This document shows, one piece after another, positions 43,864 through 51,824 of a stretch of DNA of 64,000 bases. The notes beneath the pieces were generated by a model. That model worked only from the letters and a program-made list of their open reading frames with translations. It was not told the origin of the DNA and did not search any database. This DNA is from Wolbachia endosymbiont (group A) of Anomoia purmunda (GTDB taxonomy: Bacteria > Pseudomonadota > Alphaproteobacteria > Rickettsiales > Anaplasmataceae), in the NCBI RefSeq assembly GCF_947251545.1, contig NZ_OX366362.1:1240001-1304000 (forward strand), in the 5' to 3' direction. Each line of letters begins with the position of its first letter. Positions within the stretch are counted from its first letter, which is position 1. Both the position numbers and the translations under genes were made by a program.

Positions 43864-46170
43864 TCAAACTATATCAAAAGCAATTTTATTTTCTACTCTA
43901 TTCATATAGATTCTTAATTTCTTTCCTTTTATTAATTTACGATTCAGTATTTCTTCCGCTAAGTAACTTTTTATCTCTTTTTCAATAAGTCTCTCTATCG
44001 GACGTGCTCCCATTTCCTTACTATAACCCATTTGTACAAGATAAGATTTCACTTCATCCTCTACTAAGCAGTTTATGCCTTTTTGCGTCAGTTGCTTTTT
44101 CAGTTCTAGGACAAATTTATCCACAATATGCAAAATCACATCCGTACTTAAGTCAGAAAAAGAAATAATCGCATCAAGACGATTACGAAATTCAGGGCTA
44201 AAAACCTGTTCTATTGCTTTTTCGCTATCACCAATGTTAAAATTTTTATGCCCAAAGCCAACAAAACTTTTGCTGCATTCAACTTCTCCTGCATTAGTTG
44301 TCATAATTAAAATTATATTGGAAAAGTTAACTTTACGTCCGTAAGTGTCTGTAACGCAACCATAATCCATAATTTGTAGCAATATATTATAGATATCGCT
44401 ATGAGCCTTTTCAATTTCATCAAGCAGCACAACACTATATTGATTGTTAGATACAGACTCTGTGAGTAATCCACCCTGATCATAACCTACATATCCAGGA
44501 GGAGAACCAATCATCCTTGATATCGTATGAGACTCAATATATTCGGACATATCAAAGCGTATAAGATTCATGCCCATGCTTTCTGCTAATTGTTTTGCTA
44601 GCTCGGTTTTACCAACACCGGTTGGCCCTGCAAAAAGATAATTTGCTAAAGGCTTATTGTAATTTCTCAACCCAGATTTAGCAATTTTAATAGAATTAAC
44701 AAGAGATTCTATTGCCTGCCCTTGGCCAAAAATCACCTTCTCTAGATTAGCTTTTAAAGACTTTACTTTCTGCAAATCATCAGATTCAGATCCGCAAGGC
44801 ACATTTGTAATTCTAGTAATGGTATTCTTAATATCTCTACTATTTACAATTTTACCCCTGTTTCTTAGCAATTTACAATATGCCCCTGCCTCATCAATAA
44901 CATCAACCGCTTTATCAGGTAATATTCGCCCAGTAATATACTTATGCGAAAGTTCAGCCGCAGACCTAATGGCATTCTTTGTATAATATACTCCATGATA
45001 CCCTTCATAGTAGTGCTTTATACCATCTAGTATCTTTATCGTTTCATTAACAGAAGATTCTTTAACATTAATTTTTTGAAACCTTCTCGCTAGTGCTTTA
45101 TCTTTTTCAAAACTAGCGCTGTATTCTCTATATGTGGTTGCACCTATACAACGCAGTGTACCTCTTGCAAGCGCAGGTTTGAGCAGATTACCGGCATCAA
45201 GAAAGCTACCACTTGTAGAACCTGCTCCAATGATAGTGTGTATTTCGTCAATAAAAAGGATAGCACCTGGTTTTGCCTCAATTGCTTTTATTATAGATTT
45301 TATTCTCTCTTCAAAATCACCTCTGTAGCGTGTCCCTGCAAGGAGTGATCCTAAATCCAAAGCATAAATTATACTGGACCTGAGTGCACTCGGAACACTG
45401 CCTTCAATGATCTTTAATACCAAACCCTCAACTATTGTTGTTTTGCCAACACCTGGGTCTCCAACATATAAAGGGTTGTTTTTTCTACGCCTCAATAATA
45501 TTTCTATAGTGCGATTTAATTCATAATCACGACCAATAACATAATCTATTTTTTTGCTTCTTGCATAGTCATTTAAATTTTTACAATAACTTTGTAGAAT
45601 TTCTTCATCTTTTAGTAGCTCACCTTTATTTACTGTAGTAGGAGCGTCATTATTTTTATCAAGTTTTACTTTATGATTAGTGGTGTATTCATCTATATCG
45701 TTAGAGTATTTCATGTTAGATATGTGGTAAATCAAATTGGAATCTTTCGCACTTTGTTTCTGCAATAGATCTTCAACGTATAAATCTTGCCCAGACAAAA
45801 TTTCTACTAGAACACTTGCTCCATTTATTTCTTTTTTCCCCAAGCTATGAGCCCGTATTATTGCTCTGTGTATTATGCATTGAAACATTGAGCTAGGTTT
45901 AACTCCACTGATAATCAATTCAGAACTGCTTTGTAAAAACCCTTTTATATTATTATTATAATCATTAGCCTTAATATTGCATCTTGATAGAATGTTATCC
46001 ATATTGATGATTTCATCGGCTCTGATATTACATCTTGATAAAACGTAATTTACATCCACGTCTTTAGTTAACGCCAGCAATAAATGTTCTACTTTCGCAT
46101 ATTTAAGATTAAAATTAGAAGCAATGAATAGTGCTCTATTCAAACTTGCCTCTAAGTTTTTGGAAATCAT
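43864..46170 (-). CDS. clpA: ATP-dependent Clp protease ATP-binding subunit ClpA
   Basis: AAA+ unfoldase that feeds proteins to ClpP. The 768-residue protein has an N-terminal Clp repeat domain (here with an unusual tandem 'LSRCNIRADEIINMDNI' and 'LSRCNIKANDY' duplication at 42-73), AAA module 1 with 'GDPGVGKTTIVEG' and AAA module 2 with 'GPTGVGKTELAKQL', and the C-terminal 'GARPIERLIEKEIKSYLAEE'. Complete; GGAG lies next to the ATG. Confidence 0.94.
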   Translation of the reverse strand: MISKNLEASLNRALFIASNFNLKYAKVEHLLLALTKDVDVNYVLSRCNIRADEIINMDNILSRCNIKANDYNNNIKGFLQSSSELIISGVKPSSMFQCIIHRAIIRAHSLGKKEINGASVLVEILSGQDLYVEDLLQKQSAKDSNLIYHISNMKYSNDIDEYTTNHKVKLDKNNDAPTTVNKGELLKDEEILQSYCKNLNDYARSKKIDYVIGRDYELNRTIEILLRRRKNNPLYVGDPGVGKTTIVEGLVLKIIEGSVPSALRSSIIYALDLGSLLAGTRYRGDFEERIKSIIKAIEAKPGAILFIDEIHTIIGAGSTSGSFLDAGNLLKPALARGTLRCIGATTYREYSASFEKDKALARRFQKINVKESSVNETIKILDGIKHYYEGYHGVYYTKNAIRSAAELSHKYITGRILPDKAVDVIDEAGAYCKLLRNRGKIVNSRDIKNTITRITNVPCGSESDDLQKVKSLKANLEKVIFGQGQAIESLVNSIKIAKSGLRNYNKPLANYLFAGPTGVGKTELAKQLAESMGMNLIRFDMSEYIESHTISRMIGSPPGYVGYDQGGLLTESVSNNQYSVVLLDEIEKAHSDIYNILLQIMDYGCVTDTYGRKVNFSNIILIMTTNAGEVECSKSFVGFGHKNFNIGDSEKAIEQVFSPEFRNRLDAIISFSDLSTDVILHIVDKFVLELKKQLTQKGINCLVEDEVKSYLVQMGYSKEMGARPIERLIEKEIKSYLAEEILNRKLIKGKKLRIYMNRVENKIAFDIV

Positions 46171-46662
46171 CTCCTATTCTCTTTAAAAGTGGGAACTCAT
46201 ATATAATGAATAGCACACAATTATTAAAAAAATTGAAATCCAGGAGTTCGCTGTAGCCAATTTGAATCCCCACTCTGGATTATAGCTTACACAGATAAGG
46301 CTGTCATCCTATATAGAAAAAAATCTGGATTTTAGGCATAGAACCCCCTATATGAATAAAGATTCAATAGAAATGCAACGTACATTGGGCAGATACGTCC
46401 ATGTACGCTGAAGAGGATACGCTACATTTTTACTGAAATTTGATTGTTTTTAATAGAAAAGCCTGCAGGCGAAGATAAATTTTGAGCTCTCTAAATATCT
46501 CTACTGTCATTATAATCGGGCTTTAAGTATGCGGAAGTAATTTTTTGCGTTAGAGTAAAAAATTTTTTCTATAGCTAATCAAAGTGGGATCAAGAGAAAC
46601 TTACCACTTTCTTTACAAAGGGTTTGATGTTACCATTTGACTGCCTATTCTGAATTTATTGA
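46171..46662. other. Intergenic region between clpA and recR
   Basis: A 490-bp gap between divergent genes. I see no gene or tRNA. It contains a degraded palindrome near 46290 and AT-rich stretches that could carry both promoters. Confidence 0.5.
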
Positions 46663-47268
46663 ATGAACATTAACATAAAGAATCTAGTTCATGCTTTCTC
46701 TAAATTGCCAAGTTTAGGGCCATCATCATCACGCAGGTTAGTTATACATTTACTTCAAAACAAAGAAAAAGTTATGCTACCACTTGCATCTTTGATTAAA
46801 GAGCTAGCAGATCTTATAATAGAGTGTGAAGTTTGCGGAAATCTAGATACTAAGTCACCTTGTTCTATTTGTACTAACCCAAAACGTGACACTAAGTTAC
46901 TGTGTGTAGTAGAAGAATTGGGTGATCTATGGGCGTTTGAAAAAGGAAATATATATTCAGGTTTATACCATGTTTTGGGTGGCAGATTGTCTGCGATAAA
47001 TGGCATAGGTCCAAAAGAACTCAACCTTGATACTATTCTGAAAAGAGTGACAGAGTCTAAAATTGAAGAGATAATTATCGCAATTAATCCGACATTAGAG
47101 GGCCAAGTTACTGCACAATATATAATTGAATTGCTAAAAAATTTGGATGTGAAAATATCACGTCTTGCTTGCGGCATACCAATGGGCGGAGAAATTGACT
47201 ATCTTGATGAAGGAACGCTGAGGATAGCACTTACTTCAAGACAAGAATATGAGTTAAATATAAAATAA
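46663..47268 (+). CDS. recR: Recombination protein RecR
   Basis: Part of the RecFOR pathway that loads RecA on gapped DNA. The 201-residue protein has the helix-hairpin-helix start ('[20 protein letters not shown]'), a four-Cys zinc finger ('CEVCGN', 'SPCSICTN'), and a TOPRIM domain ('[14 protein letters not shown]', '[17 protein letters not shown]'). The C-terminal '[18 protein letters not shown]' is typical. The next gene begins 3 nt after its stop. Confidence 0.96.
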   Translation: MNINIKNLVHAFSKLPSLGPSSSRRLVIHLLQNKEKVMLPLASLIKELADLIIECEVCGNLDTKSPCSICTNPKRDTKLLCVVEELGDLWAFEKGNIYSGLYHVLGGRLSAINGIGPKELNLDTILKRVTESKIEEIIIAINPTLEGQVTAQYIIELLKNLDVKISRLACGIPMGGEIDYLDEGTLRIALTSRQEYELNIK

Positions 47269-47271
47269 GGC

Positions 47272-48492
47272 ATGTGCTTAAAAAAACTTGTATCGCTAGT
47301 AACATTCAAAAAGAAAGGAATAGCGCCACCACTTAAAGTGGTGGCTTGGAAAAATGACCGCCTAAACTATAAGCAATTTTCAGGTAAATTCAACACTATA
47401 ATTAAAACAATTGATCAGTCTTTTACAATAATATCTTTGGAAGGATATAGTGGATGGGGCAAGACGTTTTTTTTGAAAGAATGGGTAAAAGAGTTAAAAC
47501 AGCAAAATGAAATTGCAGCCTATTATAGTGCATGGGATATCAATGCACTGGATCAACCACTTCCTTCTTTTTTAAATTTTCTATTTGAAGATTTATTTGC
47601 ATCGTATGAAGTAAAAAGAAGCGTTATACAACAGTTCAAGAACATAAACCAAGAGCTATTTTCTCTAAACACACTAGGAAAGCTGATCAGTAAATCTCCA
47701 CTTGCTATGCTTTCAGTATTTCTTGATGCTGCAAAAGAGGCTGATAAAAAAGACATAGGTTTTGTCTTGAGTGAATTAAGTCTTCTCCAAAGAAGAAAAG
47801 AGAGTACTAGAGATTTTAAAACACAGTTAGCGGATGTGGTTAATAAAATCAGAAAAGACAAAAACATTTATATAATGGTGGATAATCTTGATGTGTGCCG
47901 TCCTAAATTCGTTGTCGATTTTTTGGAATCTATAAAGTATATGCTTGATGTGGAGGGGCTGGTTTTCATTATTTCTGTAAGTAAAGATAAGAGTAATGTA
48001 CAAAGAGCAATCAGCACAATACTTGGACCAAATTTTGACCTAAAATCTTTTACTGATCTCTTTTTACATTTGCCAAAACAACCGATAGAAAAATTTACAA
48101 AAGAACTATTTGAAAATATTAAATTACCGAAAAAATCAAAAAGTTTAATTATAGATAGTTTTATATTTTATGCAGAAAGTCTATCACTATCGCTGAAAAC
48201 AATAGAATACTGCGTGAAAAAAATAAAACTATGTCTTCTGAATTATATAAAGGAAGAATTACCTGATCCGAATTTGTTTTCATTTTTGGTAATACTGCAA
48301 TCGATAAATATTGATATATATGAGGAATTAGGTTTTTCATATCAAACAGCATTGGAAAAAATTGAAAGTGAATACAAATCTTTAGTTATAAATGGTCAAG
48401 AAGAATGGGAAAAACTTAAAACCTCTCTAGAAACTGCTTTTGCAGAGAGGGAGTCAAAAATTAACAAAGCTATAAAGGACATAATATTTTAA
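47272..48492 (+). CDS. KAP-like P-loop NTPase, function unknown
   Basis: A 406-residue protein with Walker A 'GYSGWGKTF' (58-66) and Walker B 'IYIMVDNLDVCRP' (about 198-210), and a pattern ('AAYYSAWDINALDQPLPSFL', 'LQRRKESTRDFKTQLADVVN') consistent with KAP-type STAND NTPases. It lacks the transmembrane insert often seen in KAP proteins. KAP NTPases occur in membrane-associated signalling or defence contexts. It is probably co-transcribed with recR (3-nt gap). Family call from motif pattern only. Confidence 0.6.
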   Translation: MCLKKLVSLVTFKKKGIAPPLKVVAWKNDRLNYKQFSGKFNTIIKTIDQSFTIISLEGYSGWGKTFFLKEWVKELKQQNEIAAYYSAWDINALDQPLPSFLNFLFEDLFASYEVKRSVIQQFKNINQELFSLNTLGKLISKSPLAMLSVFLDAAKEADKKDIGFVLSELSLLQRRKESTRDFKTQLADVVNKIRKDKNIYIMVDNLDVCRPKFVVDFLESIKYMLDVEGLVFIISVSKDKSNVQRAISTILGPNFDLKSFTDLFLHLPKQPIEKFTKELFENIKLPKKSKSLIIDSFIFYAESLSLSLKTIEYCVKKIKLCLLNYIKEELPDPNLFSFLVILQSINIDIYEELGFSYQTALEKIESEYKSLVINGQEEWEKLKTSLETAFAERESKINKAIKDIIF

Positions 48493-48497
48493 AAAGA

Positions 48498-48529
48498 TAC
48501 CCTACCTTTGCATATACAAGGATAGGGTA
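48498..48529 (-). terminator. Hairpin terminator for the Pro/Ser-rich gene
   Basis: TACCCTACCTTTG (48498-48510) pairs with CAAGGATAGGGTA (48517-48529) with one mismatch. On the minus strand it is followed by TCTTTTTA. It lies 9 nt after the stop of the minus-strand gene and 6 nt after the convergent plus-strand gene. Confidence 0.65.
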
Positions 48530-48537
48530 ACATTTGA

Positions 48538-49263
48538 TTAACGCCCTTTTACTATGTCATTACCTTGTTCAAACTTTCTGATTAATTCGCTTACATTGAC
48601 ATTAGATAATTTTTTACCTGCAGATTTGTCATTATGTGAAGCATCAGGTTTATGAAGGTCCTCCTTACTGTTACTCCTAGTAATATTACATCTAACAATG
48701 TTTGAATTATTAGACTTATCGCTTACATCTGAAATATTGCTTTTTTCACTACATGAAGACGAATTACTCGACATATCGCCTAAGCTAAAGAGCTTTTTAC
48801 CTTGATAGATTGGATTCCAATCAAGTGGATTATAAGTTTTAGCTTTTTTATCAAGAGTACTGCTACTAACATCACTGCATGAAGATATGCCACTATCCCC
48901 TGAATCACGGCGTTGTTTGTTAGGAGTGCTATGAATGTTGTCTTCCATGAGTTTTTGCATTGTTGGGCCAAATGTTCTTCCAAGATTGCTACTCACTGTT
49001 TTATTACTATCATTTGCTTGAGAATGAGGTGCATTTCGCTCAAAAATCGCTTTTATTCCAGCAAATTTAGCTTGGGAAGATTTCGGAGGAACAGGTGGAG
49101 CAACTTTCTTAAGCTTTACTATTTTTTCTAACTCATTCTGCGACGATAACTTGGTCTCTGGTGCTCTTGGTGGTACCGGTGGGGCAACCATGCCTTTTGA
49201 GTTAATCTTTCCTTCATTTTTAGGAAAAATTTTTGGATTATTTTTTTCTACTGTAGTATTCAT
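48538..49263 (-). CDS. Pro/Ser-rich protein with SH3-ligand-like motifs, possible effector
   Basis: A 241-residue protein I do not recognise. It is disordered in character, with no transmembrane segment. 'PPVPPR' (28-33) and 'PPVPPK' (56-61) match the class II SH3-binding pattern PxxPx[RK]. 'DSGISS' (123-128), inside a Ser/Asp-rich stretch, matches the DSG-phi-x-S phosphodegron pattern of eukaryotic beta-TrCP substrates. The C-terminus 'NVSELIRKFEQGNDIVKGR' is a conserved-looking helix. Such eukaryotic-style short motifs and the closeness to a virB2/virB4 locus suggest a secreted effector, an inference only. Confidence 0.75.
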   Translation of the reverse strand: MNTTVEKNNPKIFPKNEGKINSKGMVAPPVPPRAPETKLSSQNELEKIVKLKKVAPPVPPKSSQAKFAGIKAIFERNAPHSQANDSNKTVSSNLGRTFGPTMQKLMEDNIHSTPNKQRRDSGDSGISSCSDVSSSTLDKKAKTYNPLDWNPIYQGKKLFSLGDMSSNSSSCSEKSNISDVSDKSNNSNIVRCNITRSNSKEDLHKPDASHNDKSAGKKLSNVNVSELIRKFEQGNDIVKGR

Positions 49264-49331
49264 TTTTTTACCTCTAAGCCTATTAACTAGTAGAATTATA
49301 AACTTAGAGTATTAATTTTGTAATAACGATG

Positions 49332-50660
49332 CTAATAGGTTACCGCAGTTTCAATAAACATCACCAGAGGATTCTCTATATAATGCTTAAAGGCATTTAA
49401 AAATTTTGCTCCTAATGCTCCATCAACTGCTCTATGGTCAACAGAAAGTGTTACTGTCATTATTTCTGCTATCTCTATTTTCTCATTCATAACAATTGGT
49501 TGTTTTTTGGATGCACCAACTGCCATAATGCAAGATTGCGGCGGATTGATTATAGCACTGAAGGCTTTTATACCAAACATCCCTAAGTTGGAGATAGTAA
49601 ACCCACCTCCTTGAAACTCTTCAGGTTTTAATTTTCCAGATCTTGCTCTGCTTACTAAATCTTTCACTTCTTTTGATATAGATAAAATACCCTTTTTATC
49701 AGCATTTTTTACTATAGGAGTAATTAGCCCATCTTTAAGTGCCACAGCAATTGAAATATCTACATTCGAGTATTTAAGTATTTTATTATCTATCCACGAA
49801 GAATTTATATCAGGAAATTTTTTCATACTGAAGGCCACAGCTTTTATTACTAAGTCATTGATTGTTACTTTGCTGTTTTCATCTGCTGAGTTAATCTCGT
49901 TTTTTAACGATATTAACTTATCAACCTGGCAGTCTACAGTTAAATAAAAATGTGGAACATTCTGTTTTGATTCAGTTAGGCGCTGTGCTATCACTTGGCG
50001 CATGTTGCTTACTTCAACTATCTCAGGACTTTCAGTACGTATACCACTGCCTAAAAACTCCAACACATCAGCCTTAATTATGCGACCGTATGGTCCTGTA
50101 CCTTTTAATTGCTGCACATTAACCCCTTCATTTTGAGCTATTTTCTTAGCTAAAGGGCTTATTTTTATTCTACCTTCTGTTGTCTTAGTATCTTCTTCTT
50201 TTCTAGATCCCAGTGTCAAGCACTGGGATGACATTGAGGGGTTGGATTCCAGCGTCACGCGCTGGAATGACACCGAAGAATGACTTATTGGCTTTCCGTT
50301 TAAATCTTGGTGTTCTGATTTTTGATTATCAACAGCACTTTTTGTCACTTCCTTTTTAACTGCACTATTGATGGAAGTTGAAGTATAGTTGTTAAGTGCA
50401 CTTTCATCTTCTCCTTCTTCCAGCATTAAAGCTATTGGTTGATTTACAGGCACGCCACTTGTTCCTTCTGTTACTAAAATTTTTGCTAAAACTCCTTCAT
50501 CTACAGATTCAAACTCCATTATGGCTTTATCAGTCTCTATCTCAGCAATTACGTCGCCTACTTCAACTTTGTCTTGTTCTTTTTTATGCCACTTTACAAT
50601 TTTTCCTCCAGTTTTGCTCATTGTCGGTGAAAGAGCAGGCATTAATATTTCTATAGGCAT
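49332..50660 (-). CDS. pdhC: Pyruvate dehydrogenase E2 (dihydrolipoamide acetyltransferase)
   Basis: Core of the pyruvate dehydrogenase complex. I use ATG 50660 (MPIEILMPALSPTM), the normal family start, instead of the TTG at 50687. Lipoyl domain with lipoyl-lysine in 'AEIETDKAIMEFES'; E1/E3-binding domain 'ISPLAKKIAQNEGVNVQQLK'; catalytic domain with active His in 'LSVDHRAVDGALGAKFL'. The linker between lipoyl and binding domains includes residues coded by palindromic elements ('[11 protein letters not shown]', 'SSQCLTLGSRKEED'), a place where extra residues are harmless. Confidence 0.95.
   Translation of the reverse strand: MPIEILMPALSPTMSKTGGKIVKWHKKEQDKVEVGDVIAEIETDKAIMEFESVDEGVLAKILVTEGTSGVPVNQPIALMLEEGEDESALNNYTSTSINSAVKKEVTKSAVDNQKSEHQDLNGKPISHSSVSFQRVTLESNPSMSSQCLTLGSRKEEDTKTTEGRIKISPLAKKIAQNEGVNVQQLKGTGPYGRIIKADVLEFLGSGIRTESPEIVEVSNMRQVIAQRLTESKQNVPHFYLTVDCQVDKLISLKNEINSADENSKVTINDLVIKAVAFSMKKFPDINSSWIDNKILKYSNVDISIAVALKDGLITPIVKNADKKGILSISKEVKDLVSRARSGKLKPEEFQGGGFTISNLGMFGIKAFSAIINPPQSCIMAVGASKKQPIVMNEKIEIAEIMTVTLSVDHRAVDGALGAKFLNAFKHYIENPLVMFIETAVTY
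50204..50274. repeat. Palindromic elements inside pdhC
   Basis: Two modules: GATCCCAGTGTCAAGCACTG/GGATGACA and GGATTCCAGCGTCACGCGCT/GGAATGACAC. Both keep the frame and fall in the interdomain linker. Confidence 0.9.
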
Positions 50661-50730
50661 TGATTTTGCATTTAAAGATCTATTCAATTTTTAATTTACT
50701 CTTTATCTTATGTCAATCTAATCGTGAATT

Positions 50731-51222
50731 ATGATGAATAAATCTGTTACACTATCCCTCACGTCATCCCAGTGCGTGACACTGGGATCTTGGTTCAGTA
50801 CTATTATCCTATTGTTTTTATTATTTAGCCATAGCTTGTTTGCTAATAACTTTGTTTCAACAAAATCAAATAAGATCAACATGAGAACAGGACCAGGGTT
50901 TCACTATCCTGTAAAATGGATATACACTTGCAAAAATCTGCCCCTGAAAGTGATAGAAGAGTTTGAGAGTTGGAAAAAGGTCTGCGATATAGATGAAGAC
51001 TGCGGATGGATAAAAGGCAATCTTCTTAGTGATAAGTGCTACGCGATTGTAAAAGAAGATACTTATGGATATCAAAAACAGAGTGTAGACAGCAAGATTA
51101 CTATGAAAATAGACAAGTTTGTTGTAATGAAAATAGAAAAATGTAACGAAGAATGGTGCTTTTTTTCCACCCCAAAACGCAAAGCATGGGTACAAAAAAA
51201 ACATATATATGGGGTTGATTAG
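50731..51222 (+). CDS. Secreted bacterial SH3-domain protein
   Basis: A 163-residue exported protein with two SH3-type repeats: the first ('SNKINMRTGPGFHYPVKWIY') has the typical RxGPxxxYPV pattern, with Trp at 'CGWIKGNLLS'; the second runs to 'KAWVQKKHIYG'. The hydrophobic signal core is 'TIILLFLLFSHSLFA'. The residues just before it (TSSQCVTLGS) are coded by a palindromic element at 50762-50791, so the insertion lies in the N-region of the signal peptide. Family members in Rickettsiales are thought to act in the periplasm; the exact role is unknown. Confidence 0.85.
   Translation: MMNKSVTLSLTSSQCVTLGSWFSTIILLFLLFSHSLFANNFVSTKSNKINMRTGPGFHYPVKWIYTCKNLPLKVIEEFESWKKVCDIDEDCGWIKGNLLSDKCYAIVKEDTYGYQKQSVDSKITMKIDKFVVMKIEKCNEEWCFFSTPKRKAWVQKKHIYGVD
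50762..50791. repeat. Palindromic element inside the SH3-protein signal region
   Basis: GTCATCCCAGTGCGTGACAC/TGGGATC; in frame, codes SSQCVTLGS at the N-terminus of the signal peptide. Confidence 0.88.
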
Positions 51223-51713
51223 GTTGACAAAGGATCTGGACTAACACTAGTTTCCGGACCTTCTGTAGCATGCTCTTCATGTGAAGCAGAGGATGCACTG
51301 ACTTCTTCATGCTCTGGAGACTGTACAGGGCTATCACAGAAACTCCTTAACATCTCCTCAGCGGATGAATCTAAAATTTGTACAATAGACTTTTCACTTT
51401 GTTCTTTTAACGATTGATCAAACCTAGAGATCAACTTAGAAAACTCGCTACCTGATTTTTCAGCTTCGCTTTTTATTTTACTTTCTATACTTGCAATATT
51501 ACCTTGTTCAATTTCTTCTTTTGTTATGTTGAATGAATTTGCAGCATCTTGATATCCAATCTTGCAATTTCCACAACCAATTATGCAAAAAGCAATAGAA
51601 TCAGATATTTCGCTTGCAGCCCACTTATGTATAGCGTAAGCCAAATAATTGGCATGGTATTTAATGCTAAATTGTTGTTCTATTAACTCAGAAATTTTAT
51701 TCTTTAGAGACAT
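51219..51713 (-). CDS. Unknown protein with acidic Ser-rich tail
   Basis: A 164-residue protein I do not recognise. Residues 1-115 are helical with Cys residues in 'AFCIIGCGNCKIGYQDAA'; the tail from about 130 is acidic and rich in Ser, Pro and Glu (SPEHEEVSASSASHEEHATE). No signal peptide is visible. Its end overlaps that of the convergent SH3 gene by 4 nt. A good AGGAGG-type site precedes the ATG. Acidic Ser-rich tails of this kind occur in type IV effectors; that is only a hint. Confidence 0.65.
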   Translation of the reverse strand: MSLKNKISELIEQQFSIKYHANYLAYAIHKWAASEISDSIAFCIIGCGNCKIGYQDAANSFNITKEEIEQGNIASIESKIKSEAEKSGSEFSKLISRFDQSLKEQSEKSIVQILDSSAEEMLRSFCDSPVQSPEHEEVSASSASHEEHATEGPETSVSPDPLST

Positions 51714-51824
51714 AAAGCACCCTCCTTACATTCGTTATACCTTTTTGTTAAAATGCGACAATTACACCATTTACTACACACTTTACTTTAATTAATTATT
51801 AAAACAAGAGCATAATTTTCAGAG

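Noticed and set aside
46171-46662. A small RNA gene in the clpA-recR gap
   Set aside because: I found no convincing long-range pairing or promoter-terminator pair by eye.
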